Shown here: positions 15,748 to 25,725 of the stretch, one piece after another | Layout of the letters: every line of letters starts with the position of its first letter | Position numbering within the stretch: position 1 is the first letter of the stretch | NCBI RefSeq assembly: GCF_016861655.1 | Contig: NZ_BOLN01000003.1 | Span: forward strand, 124,001 to 188,000 | Origin: Levilactobacillus lanxiensis | GTDB lineage: Bacteria; Bacillota; Bacilli; Lactobacillales; Lactobacillaceae | DNA length: 64,000 nt | Direction of reading: 5' to 3' | Notes under the pieces: model-generated | Told to the model about the DNA's origin: nothing | The model's input: the letters and a program-made list of their open reading frames with translations, nothing else | The model's database searches: none | Position numbers and translations under genes: made by a program

Positions 15748-17053
15748 AGAGTCGTTGTTTGCCAGCCAACAGAAGTCGCCGTTGGCCAGTCGGGTACGGC
15801 CGCGGACGTTGGACCAGTTTGTGGGTCAGACGCATCTGCTAGGCACCGGGAAGATTCTGCGGGAACTGATTGAAAATGACCAGGTCTCGTCGATGATTTT
15901 CTGGGGGCCGCCGGGTGTGGGCAAGACCACGCTGGCCGAGATTATTGCCCGCCAGACCAAGGCCAAGTTTCTGAGCTTTAGTGCCGTCGACAGTAGCATC
16001 AGCAAGATTAAAAAAATCATGCACCAGGCTGAAAGCGACCGTGAAATTGGTGAGGAGACCATCGTCTTCGTTGATGAAATCCACCGGTTTAACAAGGCCC
16101 AACAGGATGCGTTTCTGCCTTACGTGGAACGGGGAAGCATCATCCTGATTGGGGCCACGACCGAAAACCCTTCATTTGAAGTGAACTCGGCCCTGTTGTC
16201 GCGGTGTAAGGTCTTCGTGCTCAAGGCACTGGAGACCAGTGACATCACGCAACTGTTGACTAATGCCTTGCAGAACCCCGATGGTTTCAAGGCAGACGTC
16301 AAGATTGGGTCGGATGAGCTGCGGGCCATCGCGGAGTTTGCCAACGGGGATGCGCGGAATGCCCTGAACACACTAGAGATGGCGGTGTTGAATGGTGACA
16401 AACAGGGTGACCAGATCACCGTGACCATGGACGACCTGAAACAGCTGATCAGCCAGAAGTTTGTGCTCTACGATAAGAGCGGTGAGGAACACTACAATAT
16501 TATTTCCGCGCTGCACAAGTCGATGCGTAACTCCGACGTGGACGCGGCCATCTATTGGTTGTCACGGATGCTAGAGGGTGGTGAAGACCCCCTGTACATT
16601 GCTCGTCGGCTGGTACGCTTTGCCAGTGAAGACATTGGTTTGGCCGATACCAACGCGCTCAACGTGACCATCAACGTTTTTCAAGCCTGCCAGTTTCTAG
16701 GGATGCCGGAGTGTGACGTTCACCTGACCGAGGCCGTGACCTACCTGTCGCTGGCGCCCAAGTCCAACGCCATTTATAAGGCCCGGCAAGCCGCGAAGAA
16801 GGATGTCAAAGAAACGCGCGACGAGCCAGTGCCGCTCCAGATTCGTAACGCGCCGACCAAGTTAATGAAGGATTTGGATTACGGTAAGGATTATCAGTAC
16901 GCCCACGATACCGAAGCTAAGCTGACTAACATGCAGACGATGCCGGACGACCTGCAGGGTCACGTGTATTACGAGCCCACTGAGCAAGGACGTGAGGGGC
17001 GCTTTAAACAGCGGCTGGCCTACATTAAGCAGTGGCATCAGGAGCATCAATAG
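15740..17053 (+). CDS. rarA: Replication-associated recombination protein RarA (MgsA)
   Basis: A 437-residue AAA+ ATPase related to clamp loaders. The start LASRVRPRTLDQFVGQTHLLG is typical. Walker A GPPGVGKTT is at ~56-64, Walker B VDEIHRFNKAQQDAFLP, sensor 1 IGATTENPSFEVNSALLSRC and sensor 2 NGDARNALNTLE. The C-terminal MgsA tetramerisation domain (SGEEHYNIISALHKSMRNSD onward) is complete. It acts at stalled replication forks. GTG at 15740 with AAAGGGTGG upstream is preferred; in-frame GTGs at 15728 and 15731 lie in the ribosome site. A parS site sits on the start codon. Confidence 0.93.
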   Translation: MEQESLFASQQKSPLASRVRPRTLDQFVGQTHLLGTGKILRELIENDQVSSMIFWGPPGVGKTTLAEIIARQTKAKFLSFSAVDSSISKIKKIMHQAESDREIGEETIVFVDEIHRFNKAQQDAFLPYVERGSIILIGATTENPSFEVNSALLSRCKVFVLKALETSDITQLLTNALQNPDGFKADVKIGSDELRAIAEFANGDARNALNTLEMAVLNGDKQGDQITVTMDDLKQLISQKFVLYDKSGEEHYNIISALHKSMRNSDVDAAIYWLSRMLEGGEDPLYIARRLVRFASEDIGLADTNALNVTINVFQACQFLGMPECDVHLTEAVTYLSLAPKSNAIYKARQAAKKDVKETRDEPVPLQIRNAPTKLMKDLDYGKDYQYAHDTEAKLTNMQTMPDDLQGHVYYEPTEQGREGRFKQRLAYIKQWHQEHQ

Positions 17054-17062
17054 GAGATTTTA

Positions 17063-17098
17063 GGACCGACCGGCATGTGCCAGGGTTGGTCTTTTTTT
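17063..17098 (+). terminator. Terminator of rarA
   Basis: GGACCGACC pairs with GGTTGGTC, then seven T. Confidence 0.8.
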
Positions 17099-17220
17099 GG
17101 TGGCATAAGTAGCGGTATGCCAGGATTTAATGCGCGTATTGCTGGATAGAAAATTAATGGTCGTAAACCACCGATCTTTCGATTATACTGGAGAAAATAA
17201 CGCGCCAAGGAGGGTTCACC

Positions 17221-17637
17221 ATGTCCCAACAACTCTATTTTCTCTGTACCGGAAACAGCTGCCGGAGCCAAATGGCGGAAGGCTTTGCCCAAGCGTTAGC
17301 ACCCGCTGATTGGACGATTGCCAGTGCCGGTGTCGAAACGCACGGGCTCAATCCCTTAGCCGTGAAGGCCATGGCTGAAATCGGCATCGACATTTCGCAG
17401 CACACATCGAAGCTGATCGATACGGACTATCTGAACAGCAGTGACGTGGTGGTCACGCTGTGTGGGGATGCTCGTGACAAATGCCCAATGACCCCGCCGA
17501 CCGTGGAACGTCGCCACTGGCCGTTGCGTGATCCCGCGCAAGCAACCGGGGATGAAGCCGCGCAATTGGTCGTCTTCCGCCAGGTTCGTGATGAGATCAA
17601 GGAGCGCGTGTCCGCATTGATTCAAGAACTGTCTTAA
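17221..17637 (+). CDS. arsC: Arsenate reductase, thioredoxin-coupled type
   Basis: A 138-residue low-molecular-weight phosphatase-fold protein. The P-loop CTGNSCR starts at C9, and the redox pair is C81 and C88 in [11 protein letters not shown], the three-cysteine set of the S. aureus pI258 ArsC family. It reduces arsenate to arsenite, with electrons from thioredoxin. The DP loop is seen as [12 protein letters not shown]. No arsenite pump or ArsR is adjacent, so it is a lone gene. AAGGAGG precedes the ATG and a terminator follows. Confidence 0.9.
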   Translation: MSQQLYFLCTGNSCRSQMAEGFAQALAPADWTIASAGVETHGLNPLAVKAMAEIGIDISQHTSKLIDTDYLNSSDVVVTLCGDARDKCPMTPPTVERRHWPLRDPAQATGDEAAQLVVFRQVRDEIKERVSALIQELS

Positions 17638-17652
17638 TTTAATAAGTTGACT

Positions 17653-17689
17653 GAAGCCGCCGACAGCCTGCTGTTGGCGGCTTCTTTTG
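17653..17689 (+). terminator. Terminator of arsC
   Basis: GAAGCCGCC pairs with GGCGGCTTC, then TTTT. Confidence 0.8.
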
Positions 17690-17865
17690 GCCAGTTAACA
17701 AAGAAACCGGTGAATTGCTCGTGGGTAGACAGAAAATTTTGAAAAATGGTTGAATTTTGACGATGAGTAGGTGATACTGAAGTTAGTTGGTTCACTAAAC
17801 CATGATAGCGTGATTGTTACCGCTTGCAAAACCAGTTAATTCAGGATTTGCGATGAACACGGTTA

Positions 17866-17888
17866 GTTGGTTTTCTCAATGGTCCAAC
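17866..17888 (+). promoter_or_regulatory. Possible XylR operator before xylR
   Basis: GTTGGTT, nine bases, GTCCAAC. This is the same spacing as the operators of xylA and the transporters, with two mismatches in the right half. It lies 37 bases before the xylR start and may serve autoregulation. Confidence 0.5.
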
Positions 17889-17924
17889 GTAATGATATTT
17901 ACTGACCCAAGAGGAGGGGACGAA

Positions 17925-19118
17925 ATGGTGCAACGAAGCATGAATCGGAATCAACTGCACGACCAAAATTTAAGTTTTGTCCTGCAGCAAATTTTTAATA
18001 ACCATCCCACCTCGCGGATCGAGATTTCTCACCAGTTAAGCCTAAACAAGTCCACGATTTCATCACTGTACAACACCCTGATGGCCGCCGGTTACTTGAG
18101 AGAGCTGGGCCTGGGTGAGGCCTCGACCGCGGGCGGCCGCAAGCCGACATTGGTGGAAATCAACCGGGATTACGGATACACGGTCACGTTTGACTTGGGA
18201 TACCGCCACTTGCACGCGCTGGTCACGTTCTTGGACGGCCACGTCTGGAAGTACGACCGGATTGAAACGCAGGGCCAGTCCATCCACGAAATGCTGGACC
18301 AAATCAAGCAGTACCTGGACGACCGGGACCAAGAAAGCACCACGAGCCACGGATTACTGGGCATCTGCTTCTCCATTCACGGTATCGTGATGGACAACCA
18401 AGTCCAGACCTCGCCGTTTATTGAGATGGCAGACGTTGATTTGGAACAGGTCTTCACGACCGCCTACCAGGTGCCCGTCGTCTTGGAAAACGAAGCCAAT
18501 CTGGCTGCCGTTTACGAACGCGACTTCAACGGTGCCCGGGACCTCAACAGTACCGTCACCGTCAGCATTCACCGCGGAATTGGGGCCGGCATTATTTTAA
18601 AACGCGACCTCTTCCGGGGCGAACACGGCGATGCCGGTGAAATTGGCCAAACCGTGGTCAGCATTGCCCAGGATGGCGCGGGTAATCCGCATCCTGTTCA
18701 CGCCGAAGATATCAGTTCCGAAGACGCCATTATCCAGGAAATTGAGGATAAAAAGGGCTTGGCTAGTTTAGACCGAGCCGGGGTCGTCGCGTTGTACGAA
18801 AAGCACGACATGGATACGATTGCGGTGTTGACGCAGTTTACCACGGCGATTGGCGGGTTGATTTACAACTTGATGCGGTCGCTCGATCCCGATGCGTTCT
18901 TCCTGAACTCACCTTTAGTGGAAGAAATTCCTGATTTGTTGACGCAGATTCGGGGCGTTTACCAACGCTTGGCACAAAATGATGTGCCGATTAACCTGAC
19001 GCAAAATGCCCGTCTGGCCACGGTTTTGGGCGGTTGTTCCTTGATTACGCACCGTGTCTTAGGTTTGGATCACTATGAATTAAACTTTGAACGGCCGAGT
19101 GCCGATGAAACAGCGTAA
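17925..19118 (+). CDS. xylR: Xylose repressor XylR (ROK family)
   Basis: A 397-residue ROK repressor. The N-terminal winged helix spans ~1-75 (TSRIEISHQLSLNKSTISSLYNTLMAAGYL), followed by the ROK linker GGRKPTLVEIN. The sugar-kinase fold domain includes VVLENEANLAAVYE and GAGIILKRDLFRGEHGDAGEIG. The usual CGNxGC zinc cluster of catalytic ROK kinases is absent, as in XylR repressors. ATG at 17925 has GAGGAGGGG upstream; the longer frame from 17814 is rejected. It lies next to the xylose genes, which carry a shared operator. The protein should leave DNA when xylose binds. Confidence 0.92.
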   Translation: MVQRSMNRNQLHDQNLSFVLQQIFNNHPTSRIEISHQLSLNKSTISSLYNTLMAAGYLRELGLGEASTAGGRKPTLVEINRDYGYTVTFDLGYRHLHALVTFLDGHVWKYDRIETQGQSIHEMLDQIKQYLDDRDQESTTSHGLLGICFSIHGIVMDNQVQTSPFIEMADVDLEQVFTTAYQVPVVLENEANLAAVYERDFNGARDLNSTVTVSIHRGIGAGIILKRDLFRGEHGDAGEIGQTVVSIAQDGAGNPHPVHAEDISSEDAIIQEIEDKKGLASLDRAGVVALYEKHDMDTIAVLTQFTTAIGGLIYNLMRSLDPDAFFLNSPLVEEIPDLLTQIRGVYQRLAQNDVPINLTQNARLATVLGGCSLITHRVLGLDHYELNFERPSADETA

Positions 19119-19120
19119 AT

Positions 19121-19160
19121 AAAAAACTTGTCCCCAGTTAGTGTGTGGACAAGTTTTTTT
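19121..19160. terminator. Bidirectional terminator between xylR and the surface protein gene
   Basis: AAAAAACTTGTCC pairs with GGACAAGTTTTTTT. The convergent genes share it. Confidence 0.82.
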
Positions 19161-19170
19161 GTGGTTGCGC

Positions 19171-21459
19171 TTAAGGTTGTTTGCGTTTTAAGCCAAATCC
19201 CAGAAACGTTCCCAGTAGAAGGGCAATGCCCAGCAGTGGAGTGACGCGGTGTTCGCTGGTCTGAGGAAGTGTCGTTTTGCTAGCTGAGTTTGTGGCGACT
19301 GACTTAACCGGAGTTGCCGGATTCTGGTTAGTTAAAGTTGTTGCTGGAACCCGAACGGCTGCGCCACCTTTTTGATTAGTGCTTCCGGGATGGTGAATGG
19401 TTGCGGCCTGGTCGCCGGTTGTTGGTTCTTGCTTAGCTGGCTGAGCGGGGTCGACGGGGTCAATGTTGACTTCAACGCCGTTTCCGGAAGTGTGGTCGGT
19501 GTAGACGTAGGTCACGGACGTATCGGTGTCGCCAAACGTGCCGCTGGCATTTTCAGGTGTCGTCGTGGGGTCGTAACCTGGAATCGTAAAGGCCGTCGTG
19601 CTGTAGCTGTCACCAGCGTGGCCGGTCAGGACCTGGTCGGCGTGAATGGTCTTGCCATTTTGGTCAACGTAGTGAGCGGTCACGGTCGTCTGCGTGGTTG
19701 GCGTGACGACTGGCGGGGTGACGGGCGTGACGGGTTTCGTCGGATCCTTGGTGAAGTACAAGGTTACTGTCAATGGTTTGGCGGTAAAATTACCGGTTAG
19801 CTTACCATCCGCGTGGTCGAAGGTGTAGCCTTTAACGCTGGTTTGTTCGGCAGTCAGGTCATAAGTGTCGCTGATGAATTTGCCTGTCATGATTTTGTCG
19901 GTTTGAATGGATTTGCCAGTCTTATCGACGTAGTGGACGGTGAGGTATTTAGGATTTGTATAGGGAATGAAGACGGTGAAGTGGACATTCTTTTTACTAG
20001 TACTTCCAGTTGGGGTGTAGGAAACTTGAAGATTGGCCCGTAAATAATACTGGTAAGGGTGCTGAATGGGGGTGACATCTGGATATTCAAAAATGTCAGT
20101 CCAATCACTGTAATTGATGATATAACCGTCATTTTGCGGGAAAATATTGGTGAATTGGACGGTGCCAGTATCGTCAAGTACTTTGTAATCAGTAAGCACT
20201 GTTCCAGAGTGGTAGAAGAGCATATTACCAGTTAAGGTATTTGCGGAGGTAGCAGTTTCTGACTCTAATCGTGTGTATCGGGCATATCTAGCATCCTGAT
20301 CGAAAGGTTGTTTATATTGGCCATTAAAGTTTTGAGGTAGCTTCATCAATTGTGATAGTGTGAGGGTTGGATTTTGGGGATCAATAAAATGAACAGTATC
20401 CGGAGTGACGAGCTGATTATCAATGGACAAATTAGTAAATTGAGAGGCATCTAGCATAGAAAAGTCTGAAATTTGATTATCCGATAAATCTAGGACTTTC
20501 AGATTCTTAAGGTTCCCAAGAGGTGAAATATCTGTGATTCGATTGTGGGCAAGAATCAGCGTTTGCAGATTGGTTAAACCAGCAAGCTTCTCGAGAGAAG
20601 TGACGTCACCCCAATATGAACGGGTACCGCTTTGGAGACTAAGAAAGTCAACGCTTGGGTCAAATGAGAGGTCCAAGTAGGTTAAATTGGTTGCCAGTTC
20701 TAATCCTGTAAGGTTGAAAGAATCGGTAGCATTAACAAAAACGTTTGGGCTATATTGTTTATGCGTGGCGGCTAAGGTGGTGAGGCTGGCCATGTCATCT
20801 TTAGTTAAACTATCAACAGATTTATGCAGTTGGTTGGCAACTAAGGCCTGTAAAGTCTTATTCGGCATCCAAACATCAATCGACTCATCGTCTTCAGCAA
20901 TGGGCGCAGTTACGGCAACCGGAGCCGCTGCTGGAGCGGGAGTTGGCGCGCCTGGTGCCATAGCTAATCGTGGTTGTGGTCGTTTCGGAGCGGTTTGCTT
21001 AATCGACGAAACATCTGAATCTCCTGGCGTTTTATTAAGTGAATCAGTGGTGACGCCGGAAGTGCTGTAGTTGTTCTTATGTAAGTTTGAAGGATTCGCT
21101 TCTTCATTATCTTGTGGGGTAATGTTTTTATCAGGCTCATCACTAGGTGCAGGGTCGTTATCTGATTGACTGTCCTTAGGCTCAGTCGGATTGTTGTCTT
21201 CAGGAGATTGAACTGGGGCTGGACCAGAATCAGATTTAGACAGAGTAGTAGGGTCATTTTGACTTGATGGTTGCGCGACTGACTTCTCCGGACTCACTTG
21301 TTCCGCCTGTGGTGCGGCAGAATCTGCGGGTGTATCGGCGAAGGCCGTTTCACCACCGAAGCCTAATAACAAACCAGCTGAAATGAGGCCAGCGAAGACC
21401 CATGATTTGCCACTTTTGTACATCTTGTAGTGGATTGAATGATTATCGGTACCTAACAT
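19171..21459 (-). CDS. LPxTG-anchored surface protein with LRR and MucBP repeats
   Basis: A 762-residue cell-wall protein. The long signal peptide has the KxYKxGKxW motif (K12 to W20), with cleavage likely after AFA near 42. A Ser/Pro/Glu-rich low-complexity stretch follows (~45-170). Leucine-rich repeats (~230-340) include LTNLQTLILAHNRITDISPLGNL and LKVLDLSDNQISDF. Two MucBP-type repeats (~510-585 and ~595-660) start LTVHYVDKTGKSIQTD and TVTAHYVDQNGKTIHAD. The anchor is LPQTS at 731-735, a hydrophobic helix and KRKQP. It should be fixed by sortase and bind mucus or plant polymers. ATG at 21459 has GGAGG seven bases upstream. No SecA2/SecY2 genes are visible. Confidence 0.92.
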   Translation of the reverse strand: MLGTDNHSIHYKMYKSGKSWVFAGLISAGLLLGFGGETAFADTPADSAAPQAEQVSPEKSVAQPSSQNDPTTLSKSDSGPAPVQSPEDNNPTEPKDSQSDNDPAPSDEPDKNITPQDNEEANPSNLHKNNYSTSGVTTDSLNKTPGDSDVSSIKQTAPKRPQPRLAMAPGAPTPAPAAAPVAVTAPIAEDDESIDVWMPNKTLQALVANQLHKSVDSLTKDDMASLTTLAATHKQYSPNVFVNATDSFNLTGLELATNLTYLDLSFDPSVDFLSLQSGTRSYWGDVTSLEKLAGLTNLQTLILAHNRITDISPLGNLKNLKVLDLSDNQISDFSMLDASQFTNLSIDNQLVTPDTVHFIDPQNPTLTLSQLMKLPQNFNGQYKQPFDQDARYARYTRLESETATSANTLTGNMLFYHSGTVLTDYKVLDDTGTVQFTNIFPQNDGYIINYSDWTDIFEYPDVTPIQHPYQYYLRANLQVSYTPTGSTSKKNVHFTVFIPYTNPKYLTVHYVDKTGKSIQTDKIMTGKFISDTYDLTAEQTSVKGYTFDHADGKLTGNFTAKPLTVTLYFTKDPTKPVTPVTPPVVTPTTQTTVTAHYVDQNGKTIHADQVLTGHAGDSYSTTAFTIPGYDPTTTPENASGTFGDTDTSVTYVYTDHTSGNGVEVNIDPVDPAQPAKQEPTTGDQAATIHHPGSTNQKGGAAVRVPATTLTNQNPATPVKSVATNSASKTTLPQTSEHRVTPLLGIALLLGTFLGFGLKRKQP

Positions 21460-21891
21460 GACAGTTCCTCCTTTAATGACTGTGTAATCGTTGTGATAAT
21501 CAATGGTGACGGGGAATGATTGCCCACGTTTATCGGTTGCTAAGCTATACCATTTGTCACTAGTATAGCGGGTAGTTGAAATAAAATCTACCGTATACTA
21601 ATAAAAGTTAAACATAGTTATTATATGAAAATACCCTCAACGTCTTTAGTGGCCATAAGCTGTCATAGTAGTATTTATCACCCGTACAAGGACATGCCCT
21701 TATACGGCTTTGTGACGCTAATTTAGCTAAATTAACTAATTGCACGATCGGTGGCGTGTGGCTAAACAAATAGAAGAAAAACGATCAGCCTGCGGGTGTC
21801 AGTCAGATTCGCCGGTTTGCCAATCAGCTTTCGAAAGCTAGTCCACGAATCACCCAAATACGCCTACCAAAAAGTTTTTCAACTTTCTTCA
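21460..21891. other. Intergenic region between surface protein and xylA
   Basis: 432 bases before the xylA control elements. A hairpin CCGTACAAGG/CCTTATACGG lies near 21681-21707 without a T run. A TATACT-like box on the reverse strand near 21561 may serve the surface protein. No coding sequence is supported. Confidence 0.4.
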
Positions 21892-21905
21892 AGAAAACGC
21901 TTGCA
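21892..21905 (+). promoter_or_regulatory. cre site of xylA
   Basis: AGAAAACGCTTGCA matches the catabolite-responsive element and overlaps the -35 box of xylA, so CcpA would block transcription when glucose is present. Confidence 0.75.
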
Positions 21906-21928
21906 ATAACGAAAAAAGATTGTATACT
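21901..21928 (+). promoter_or_regulatory. xylA promoter
   Basis: TTGCAA at 21901-21906 and TATACT at 21923-21928, with TG before the -10 box and a 16-base spacer. Confidence 0.78.
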
Positions 21929-21939
21929 AGGATTTGTAA

Positions 21940-21962
21940 GTTGGTTGTCGCAACGAACTAAC
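21940..21962 (+). promoter_or_regulatory. XylR operator of xylA
   Basis: GTTGGTT, nine bases, AACTAAC, just after the -10 box. The same 7-9-7 arrangement occurs before both xylose transporters. Confidence 0.8.
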
Positions 21963-21982
21963 TAGGAGGGTATTATAAAATT

Positions 21983-23332
21983 ATGACTGAAGAATACTGG
22001 AAAGGCGTCGACAAGATTCAATACGTCGGCCATCAAGATAAAAAATCAGGTTTAGGTTTCCAATACTACAATCCAGAAGAAGTTATTGCTGGTAAAAAGA
22101 TGAAAGACTGGTTACGGTTTGCCGTAGCTTACTGGCACACCTTTGATCAACGCTTAGTCGACCCATTCGGTGACGGGACTGCACAACGTCCTTACGACAA
22201 GTACACCGACCCAATGGACTTAGCTTTGGCTAAAGTTGACGCTGCATTTGAATTCTACAACAAATTAGGCGTTGACTACCTTTGCTTCCATGACCGGGAC
22301 TTAGCTCCTGAAGGCGATACGTTACGTCAAACTAACGCTAACCTGGACAAGGTTGTTGACAAGATCGTTGAATACCAAAAGACTTCTGGCATGAAGGTTC
22401 TCTGGAACACCTCAAACATGTTCACCAACCCTCGTTTCGTCGAAGGTGCCGGGACTTCTCCATACGCTGATATCTTTGCTTACAGTGCTGCCCAATTGAA
22501 GCACAGTTTGGAAATTGGTAAGCGTGTCGGTTCCGAAAACTATGTCTTCTGGGGCGGCCGTGAAGGTTACGAATCACTCTGGAACACCAACATGAAGCAA
22601 GAACAAGAACATGCTGCTAAGTTGTTCCACATGGCTAAGGACTACGCTAATGAAATTGGCTTCGACGCTCAAATGCTGCTCGAACCAAAGCCTAAGGAAC
22701 CAACGACGCACCAATACGACTTTGATGCCGCTACCACGATTGCCTTCATGAAGGAATACGACTTGGAGAAAGACTTCAAGTTGAACCTTGAAGGGAACCA
22801 TGCCAACTTGGCTGGTCACACTTACCAACACGAAATTCGCGTTGCTCGTGAAGCCGGCATGCTCGGTTCATTGGATGCCAACCAAGGTGACAAGCTGATC
22901 GGCTGGGATATCGATGAATACCCATCTAACTTGTACGAAACCACTGCCGCAATGTACGAAGTTGTTGAAAACGGCAGCATCGGACCTCGTGGTGGGTTGA
23001 ACTTCGATGCTAAGCCTCGTCGTTCATCATTTGCCCCAGAAGACCTCTTCTTAGGCCACATCGTTGGGATGGACAGTTTCGCTGCCGGCCTGCGTGTTGC
23101 TGCTGCTATGAAGGAAGACGGCTTCTTGGACAACTTGAAGGCTGACCGTTACAGTTCATACGAATCTGGTGTCGGTGCTGACATCGAAAGCGGCAAGGCT
23201 GACTTCAAGTCCCTTGAAAAGTACGCTATCGACAAGCCACAATCAGAATTGATTGCTGCTACGCACTCAGATCACCTTGAAGAAGTTAAGGACACGATCA
23301 ACCATTACATCGTTGAAACCCTTAGCAAGTAA
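21983..23332 (+). CDS. xylA: Xylose isomerase
   Basis: A 449-residue class II xylose isomerase of full length. It converts D-xylose to D-xylulose with Mn or Mg. Key sites are [15 protein letters not shown] with the catalytic His (~103), [11 protein letters not shown] with the first metal Glu (~234), [17 protein letters not shown] with metal ligands, and LDANQGD and WDIDEYP near the C-terminus. GGAGG precedes the ATG. Codon use is strongly biased towards frequent codons, as for a highly expressed enzyme. A terminator separates it from xylB. Regulation is by XylR operator and cre site upstream. Confidence 0.97.
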   Translation: MTEEYWKGVDKIQYVGHQDKKSGLGFQYYNPEEVIAGKKMKDWLRFAVAYWHTFDQRLVDPFGDGTAQRPYDKYTDPMDLALAKVDAAFEFYNKLGVDYLCFHDRDLAPEGDTLRQTNANLDKVVDKIVEYQKTSGMKVLWNTSNMFTNPRFVEGAGTSPYADIFAYSAAQLKHSLEIGKRVGSENYVFWGGREGYESLWNTNMKQEQEHAAKLFHMAKDYANEIGFDAQMLLEPKPKEPTTHQYDFDAATTIAFMKEYDLEKDFKLNLEGNHANLAGHTYQHEIRVAREAGMLGSLDANQGDKLIGWDIDEYPSNLYETTAAMYEVVENGSIGPRGGLNFDAKPRRSSFAPEDLFLGHIVGMDSFAAGLRVAAAMKEDGFLDNLKADRYSSYESGVGADIESGKADFKSLEKYAIDKPQSELIAATHSDHLEEVKDTINHYIVETLSK

Positions 23333-23363
23333 TCTTCAGTTGAATACGAAATAACTGACATTA

Positions 23364-23400
23364 AATTGGCGGACGAACGGTGTGTTCGTCCGCCAATTTT
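23364..23400. terminator. Terminator of xylA
   Basis: TTGGCGGACGAAC pairs perfectly with GTTCGTCCGCCAA, then TTTT. Confidence 0.85.
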
Positions 23401-23550
23401 CGTGACTGGATTGTGCGTGGGCAAGTGTCATTAAAAAACACAATTCGGTAAAATAGGGCTAGCTGATTGGCTAGTTTAAACCAATCTAACAACCAGTTAG
23501 TCGATAAATAAGTGAAATGCGATGAGTTTTGTTGGGTTAAACACCCGTTA

Positions 23551-23732
23551 GCCGCAGGGGTGGTGAAAATGAGCCTAGCCGTGGGAATTCTCTTAGCAGC
23601 GGTCCTTGCTGGTTAGAGAATTGATAGTTTTGAGACTCGTTTTTGGAGGCTCAAAATAAGTCTGGAGACCGCTCTATGGCTCCAGACGTTCGCCCACAGC
23701 GTCCCGGTCTCATTTTCACTACCCCGGAGGCG
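23551..23732 (-). repeat. Structured repeat family A, copy 3
   Basis: 182 bases in reverse orientation between xylA and xylB. Read on the reverse strand it has outer arms GGTAGTGAAAATGAG/CTCATTTTCACCACC, stems GTCTGGAG/CTCCAGAC, TTTTGAG/CTCAAAA and AATTCTCTAAC/GCTAAGAGAATT. It splits the xylAB genes, so xylB is probably transcribed from its own promoter. Confidence 0.8.
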
Positions 23733-23802
23733 CTGCCAACGAGGTGTTTGACACAATTCAAGAACTAAACCAAATGAAAAAGCCATCTAGGAGGTATAAC
23801 CC

Positions 23803-25311
23803 ATGGGGAAGTACGTACTCGGCGTGGACCTCGGCACCAGTGCCGTCAAGGTTTCCGCCCTCGACCATAGCGGGCAAATTGTTGCCCAAGAAAGTTTTGA
23901 TTACGATTTGATCCAGAAGCAACCCGGCTACAACGAACAGAATCCAGAGGACTGGGTTTCTGGAACGACCGTGGCCATCGTGCGCTTGATTTTAAACGAT
24001 CACCTGGCCGCCGAAGACATCGAAGGGCTGAGCTACTCTGGTCAAATGCACGGGCTAGTTTTGTTGGACGAAAACAAAAAGGTCCTGCGCCCGGCCATTC
24101 TCTGGAACGATACCCGGAGCACGCCACAACGCGAAGAAATTGAAGCCAAATTGGGCGACGAGTTTGTGGACATCACCCGGAATCAACCGCTGGAAGGCTT
24201 TACGCTGACCAAGTTGTTGTGGGTCAAGGAAAATGAACCTGACATCTGGGCTAAGGCCAAGTACTTTGTGCTGCCAAAAGACTACGTGCGTTACCGGATG
24301 ACCGGCAACCTCGCCATGGATTACTCCGATGCCACCGGGACCGTCTTACTCGACGTTGCCAAGGGCGAATGGAGCAAAAAAATCTGTGACACCTTCGACA
24401 TTCCGATGAGCATGTGCCCACCATTGATTAAGTCGGTGGACTTTGCGGGAACGGTCACGGCCGCTTACGCTGAATTCTCTGGATTGACGACCGCTACCAA
24501 GGTCTTTGGTGGGGCCGCCGACAACGCTGCCGGGGCCGTGGGTGCGGGAATTTTACACCCGAACATGGTGCTCTCCAGTATCGGGACCTCCGGCGTTGTG
24601 CTGAAATACGAAGACAATGCCGACGTGAACTATCATGGCGTCCTGCAGTTTGAGGACCACGCCATTCCTGACAAGTACTATTCCATGGGTGTGACCTTGG
24701 CCGCTGGTTACTCGCTGAGCTGGTTTAAGAAGACCTTTGCGCCGGCCGAAGACTTTACAGAATTCGTGTCGAGTGCTGCCAAGTCTACGGTTGGAGCCAA
24801 TGGCCTGCTGTACACGCCGTACATCGTGGGTGAACGGGCGCCGTACGCGGACGCTGATATCCGGGGGAGTTTCACCGGTGTCGATGGGACGCATCAACGC
24901 TACGACTTTGTCCGCGCCGTGCTGGAAGGTATCAGCTACTCCTTTAGAGATCTCTTTGATATCTACGAGGAAAATGGCGGTGACTTCGATACGGTCGTGT
25001 CCATTGGTGGTGGGGCCAAGAGCCCACTTTGGCTGCAGATTCAGGCCGACATCTTTAACCGTAAAGTGGTCAGCCTGACCAATGAACAGGGGCCAGGGAT
25101 GGGGGCTGCGATGATTGCGGCCACCGGTCTGGGCTGGTTTGACTCGCTTCAAGACTGTGCCGAAACCTTCGTGCACTTCGGCAAGGCCTACGAACCAAAC
25201 CCTGAGAACGTCAAGAAGTATGCCAAAATGCATGCGATTTACAAGCAAGTTTATCAACAAACCAAGAGCATCAGTGCGCAGTTACTCGCGTACCGGAAGG
25301 CCGAACTGTAG
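23803..25311 (+). CDS. xylB: Xylulokinase
   Basis: A 502-residue FGGY-family kinase that phosphorylates D-xylulose with ATP, feeding the phosphoketolase pathway. The phosphate-1 loop [15 protein letters not shown] starts the protein, [13 protein letters not shown] holds the sugar-binding Met-His, IGTSGVV is the phosphate-2 loop, and [11 protein letters not shown] the adenosine motif. Length is normal. GGAGG precedes the ATG. Codon use is less biased than in xylA. A partial inverted repeat GATTGG/CCAATC lies about 340 bases upstream, but no clear 7-9-7 XylR operator was found before this gene. Confidence 0.96.
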   Translation: MGKYVLGVDLGTSAVKVSALDHSGQIVAQESFDYDLIQKQPGYNEQNPEDWVSGTTVAIVRLILNDHLAAEDIEGLSYSGQMHGLVLLDENKKVLRPAILWNDTRSTPQREEIEAKLGDEFVDITRNQPLEGFTLTKLLWVKENEPDIWAKAKYFVLPKDYVRYRMTGNLAMDYSDATGTVLLDVAKGEWSKKICDTFDIPMSMCPPLIKSVDFAGTVTAAYAEFSGLTTATKVFGGAADNAAGAVGAGILHPNMVLSSIGTSGVVLKYEDNADVNYHGVLQFEDHAIPDKYYSMGVTLAAGYSLSWFKKTFAPAEDFTEFVSSAAKSTVGANGLLYTPYIVGERAPYADADIRGSFTGVDGTHQRYDFVRAVLEGISYSFRDLFDIYEENGGDFDTVVSIGGGAKSPLWLQIQADIFNRKVVSLTNEQGPGMGAAMIAATGLGWFDSLQDCAETFVHFGKAYEPNPENVKKYAKMHAIYKQVYQQTKSISAQLLAYRKAEL

Positions 25312-25356
25312 CCTGCTGGTCAGTGGCGACTGGCAACATGCTGTTGAATAGAGACG

Positions 25357-25392
25357 ATACCCGAACTGACAATGACGTCGGTTCGGGTATTT
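25357..25392 (+). terminator. Terminator of xylB
   Basis: ATACCCGAACTGAC pairs with GTCGGTTCGGGTAT; the T run is short. Confidence 0.7.
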
Positions 25393-25402
25393 GTCGTGCG
25401 AT

Positions 25403-25435
25403 GAAAAAGGACCCGGAATAAGATCCCGAGCCCTC
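25403..25435 (-). terminator. Terminator of the small membrane protein gene
   Basis: On the reverse strand AGGGCTCGG and CCGGGTCCT form an imperfect stem followed by TTTTT. Confidence 0.55.
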
Positions 25436-25443
25436 TGTGTCAA

Positions 25444-25725
25444 TTAAATTAAGTGCAGCGACTGGCTAACGATAGTAGCGGCGAGGGCAATCAAAGTTAA
25501 GCCCAGTGCGAGCCAACGTAACGCCCAAGCCACGGTATGCATGCGATTCACGCCCCGGTTGTCAGCGATAAAGCCGTGAAAGGCAAAGTAGGTGATTGCT
25601 AGAATGATTAAGTAGTTGATGAGTGGCTTGTAAAAATCGTCCATGTTATAGATGAGTGGCAATTGCGCAATGGCTAAAAGACACCATAGATCGAAAAGGA
25701 CCAGTAAAGGTGTTGTGGTTTTCAT
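25444..25725 (-). CDS. Small membrane protein, 93 aa
   Basis: I do not recognise it. A 93-residue protein with three probable membrane helices (residues ~6-24, 36-54 and 66-88) joined by short loops. A GGAGGAG site precedes the ATG. It lies on the opposite strand between xylB and the transporters and need not belong to the xylose regulon. Confidence 0.7.
   Translation of the reverse strand: MKTTTPLLVLFDLWCLLAIAQLPLIYNMDDFYKPLINYLIILAITYFAFHGFIADNRGVNRMHTVAWALRWLALGLTLIALAATIVSQSLHLI

Noticed and set aside
23452-23505. XylR operator before xylB
   Set aside because: GATTGG/CCAATC and AACAACC resemble parts of the operator, but no pair of half sites with the nine-base spacing was found, and a family A repeat lies between it and the gene.
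24553-25260. 235-codon open frame antisense to xylB
   Set aside because: It lies wholly inside xylB, has no ribosome site, and its amino acid make-up is that expected from the complement of a high-G+C coding frame.
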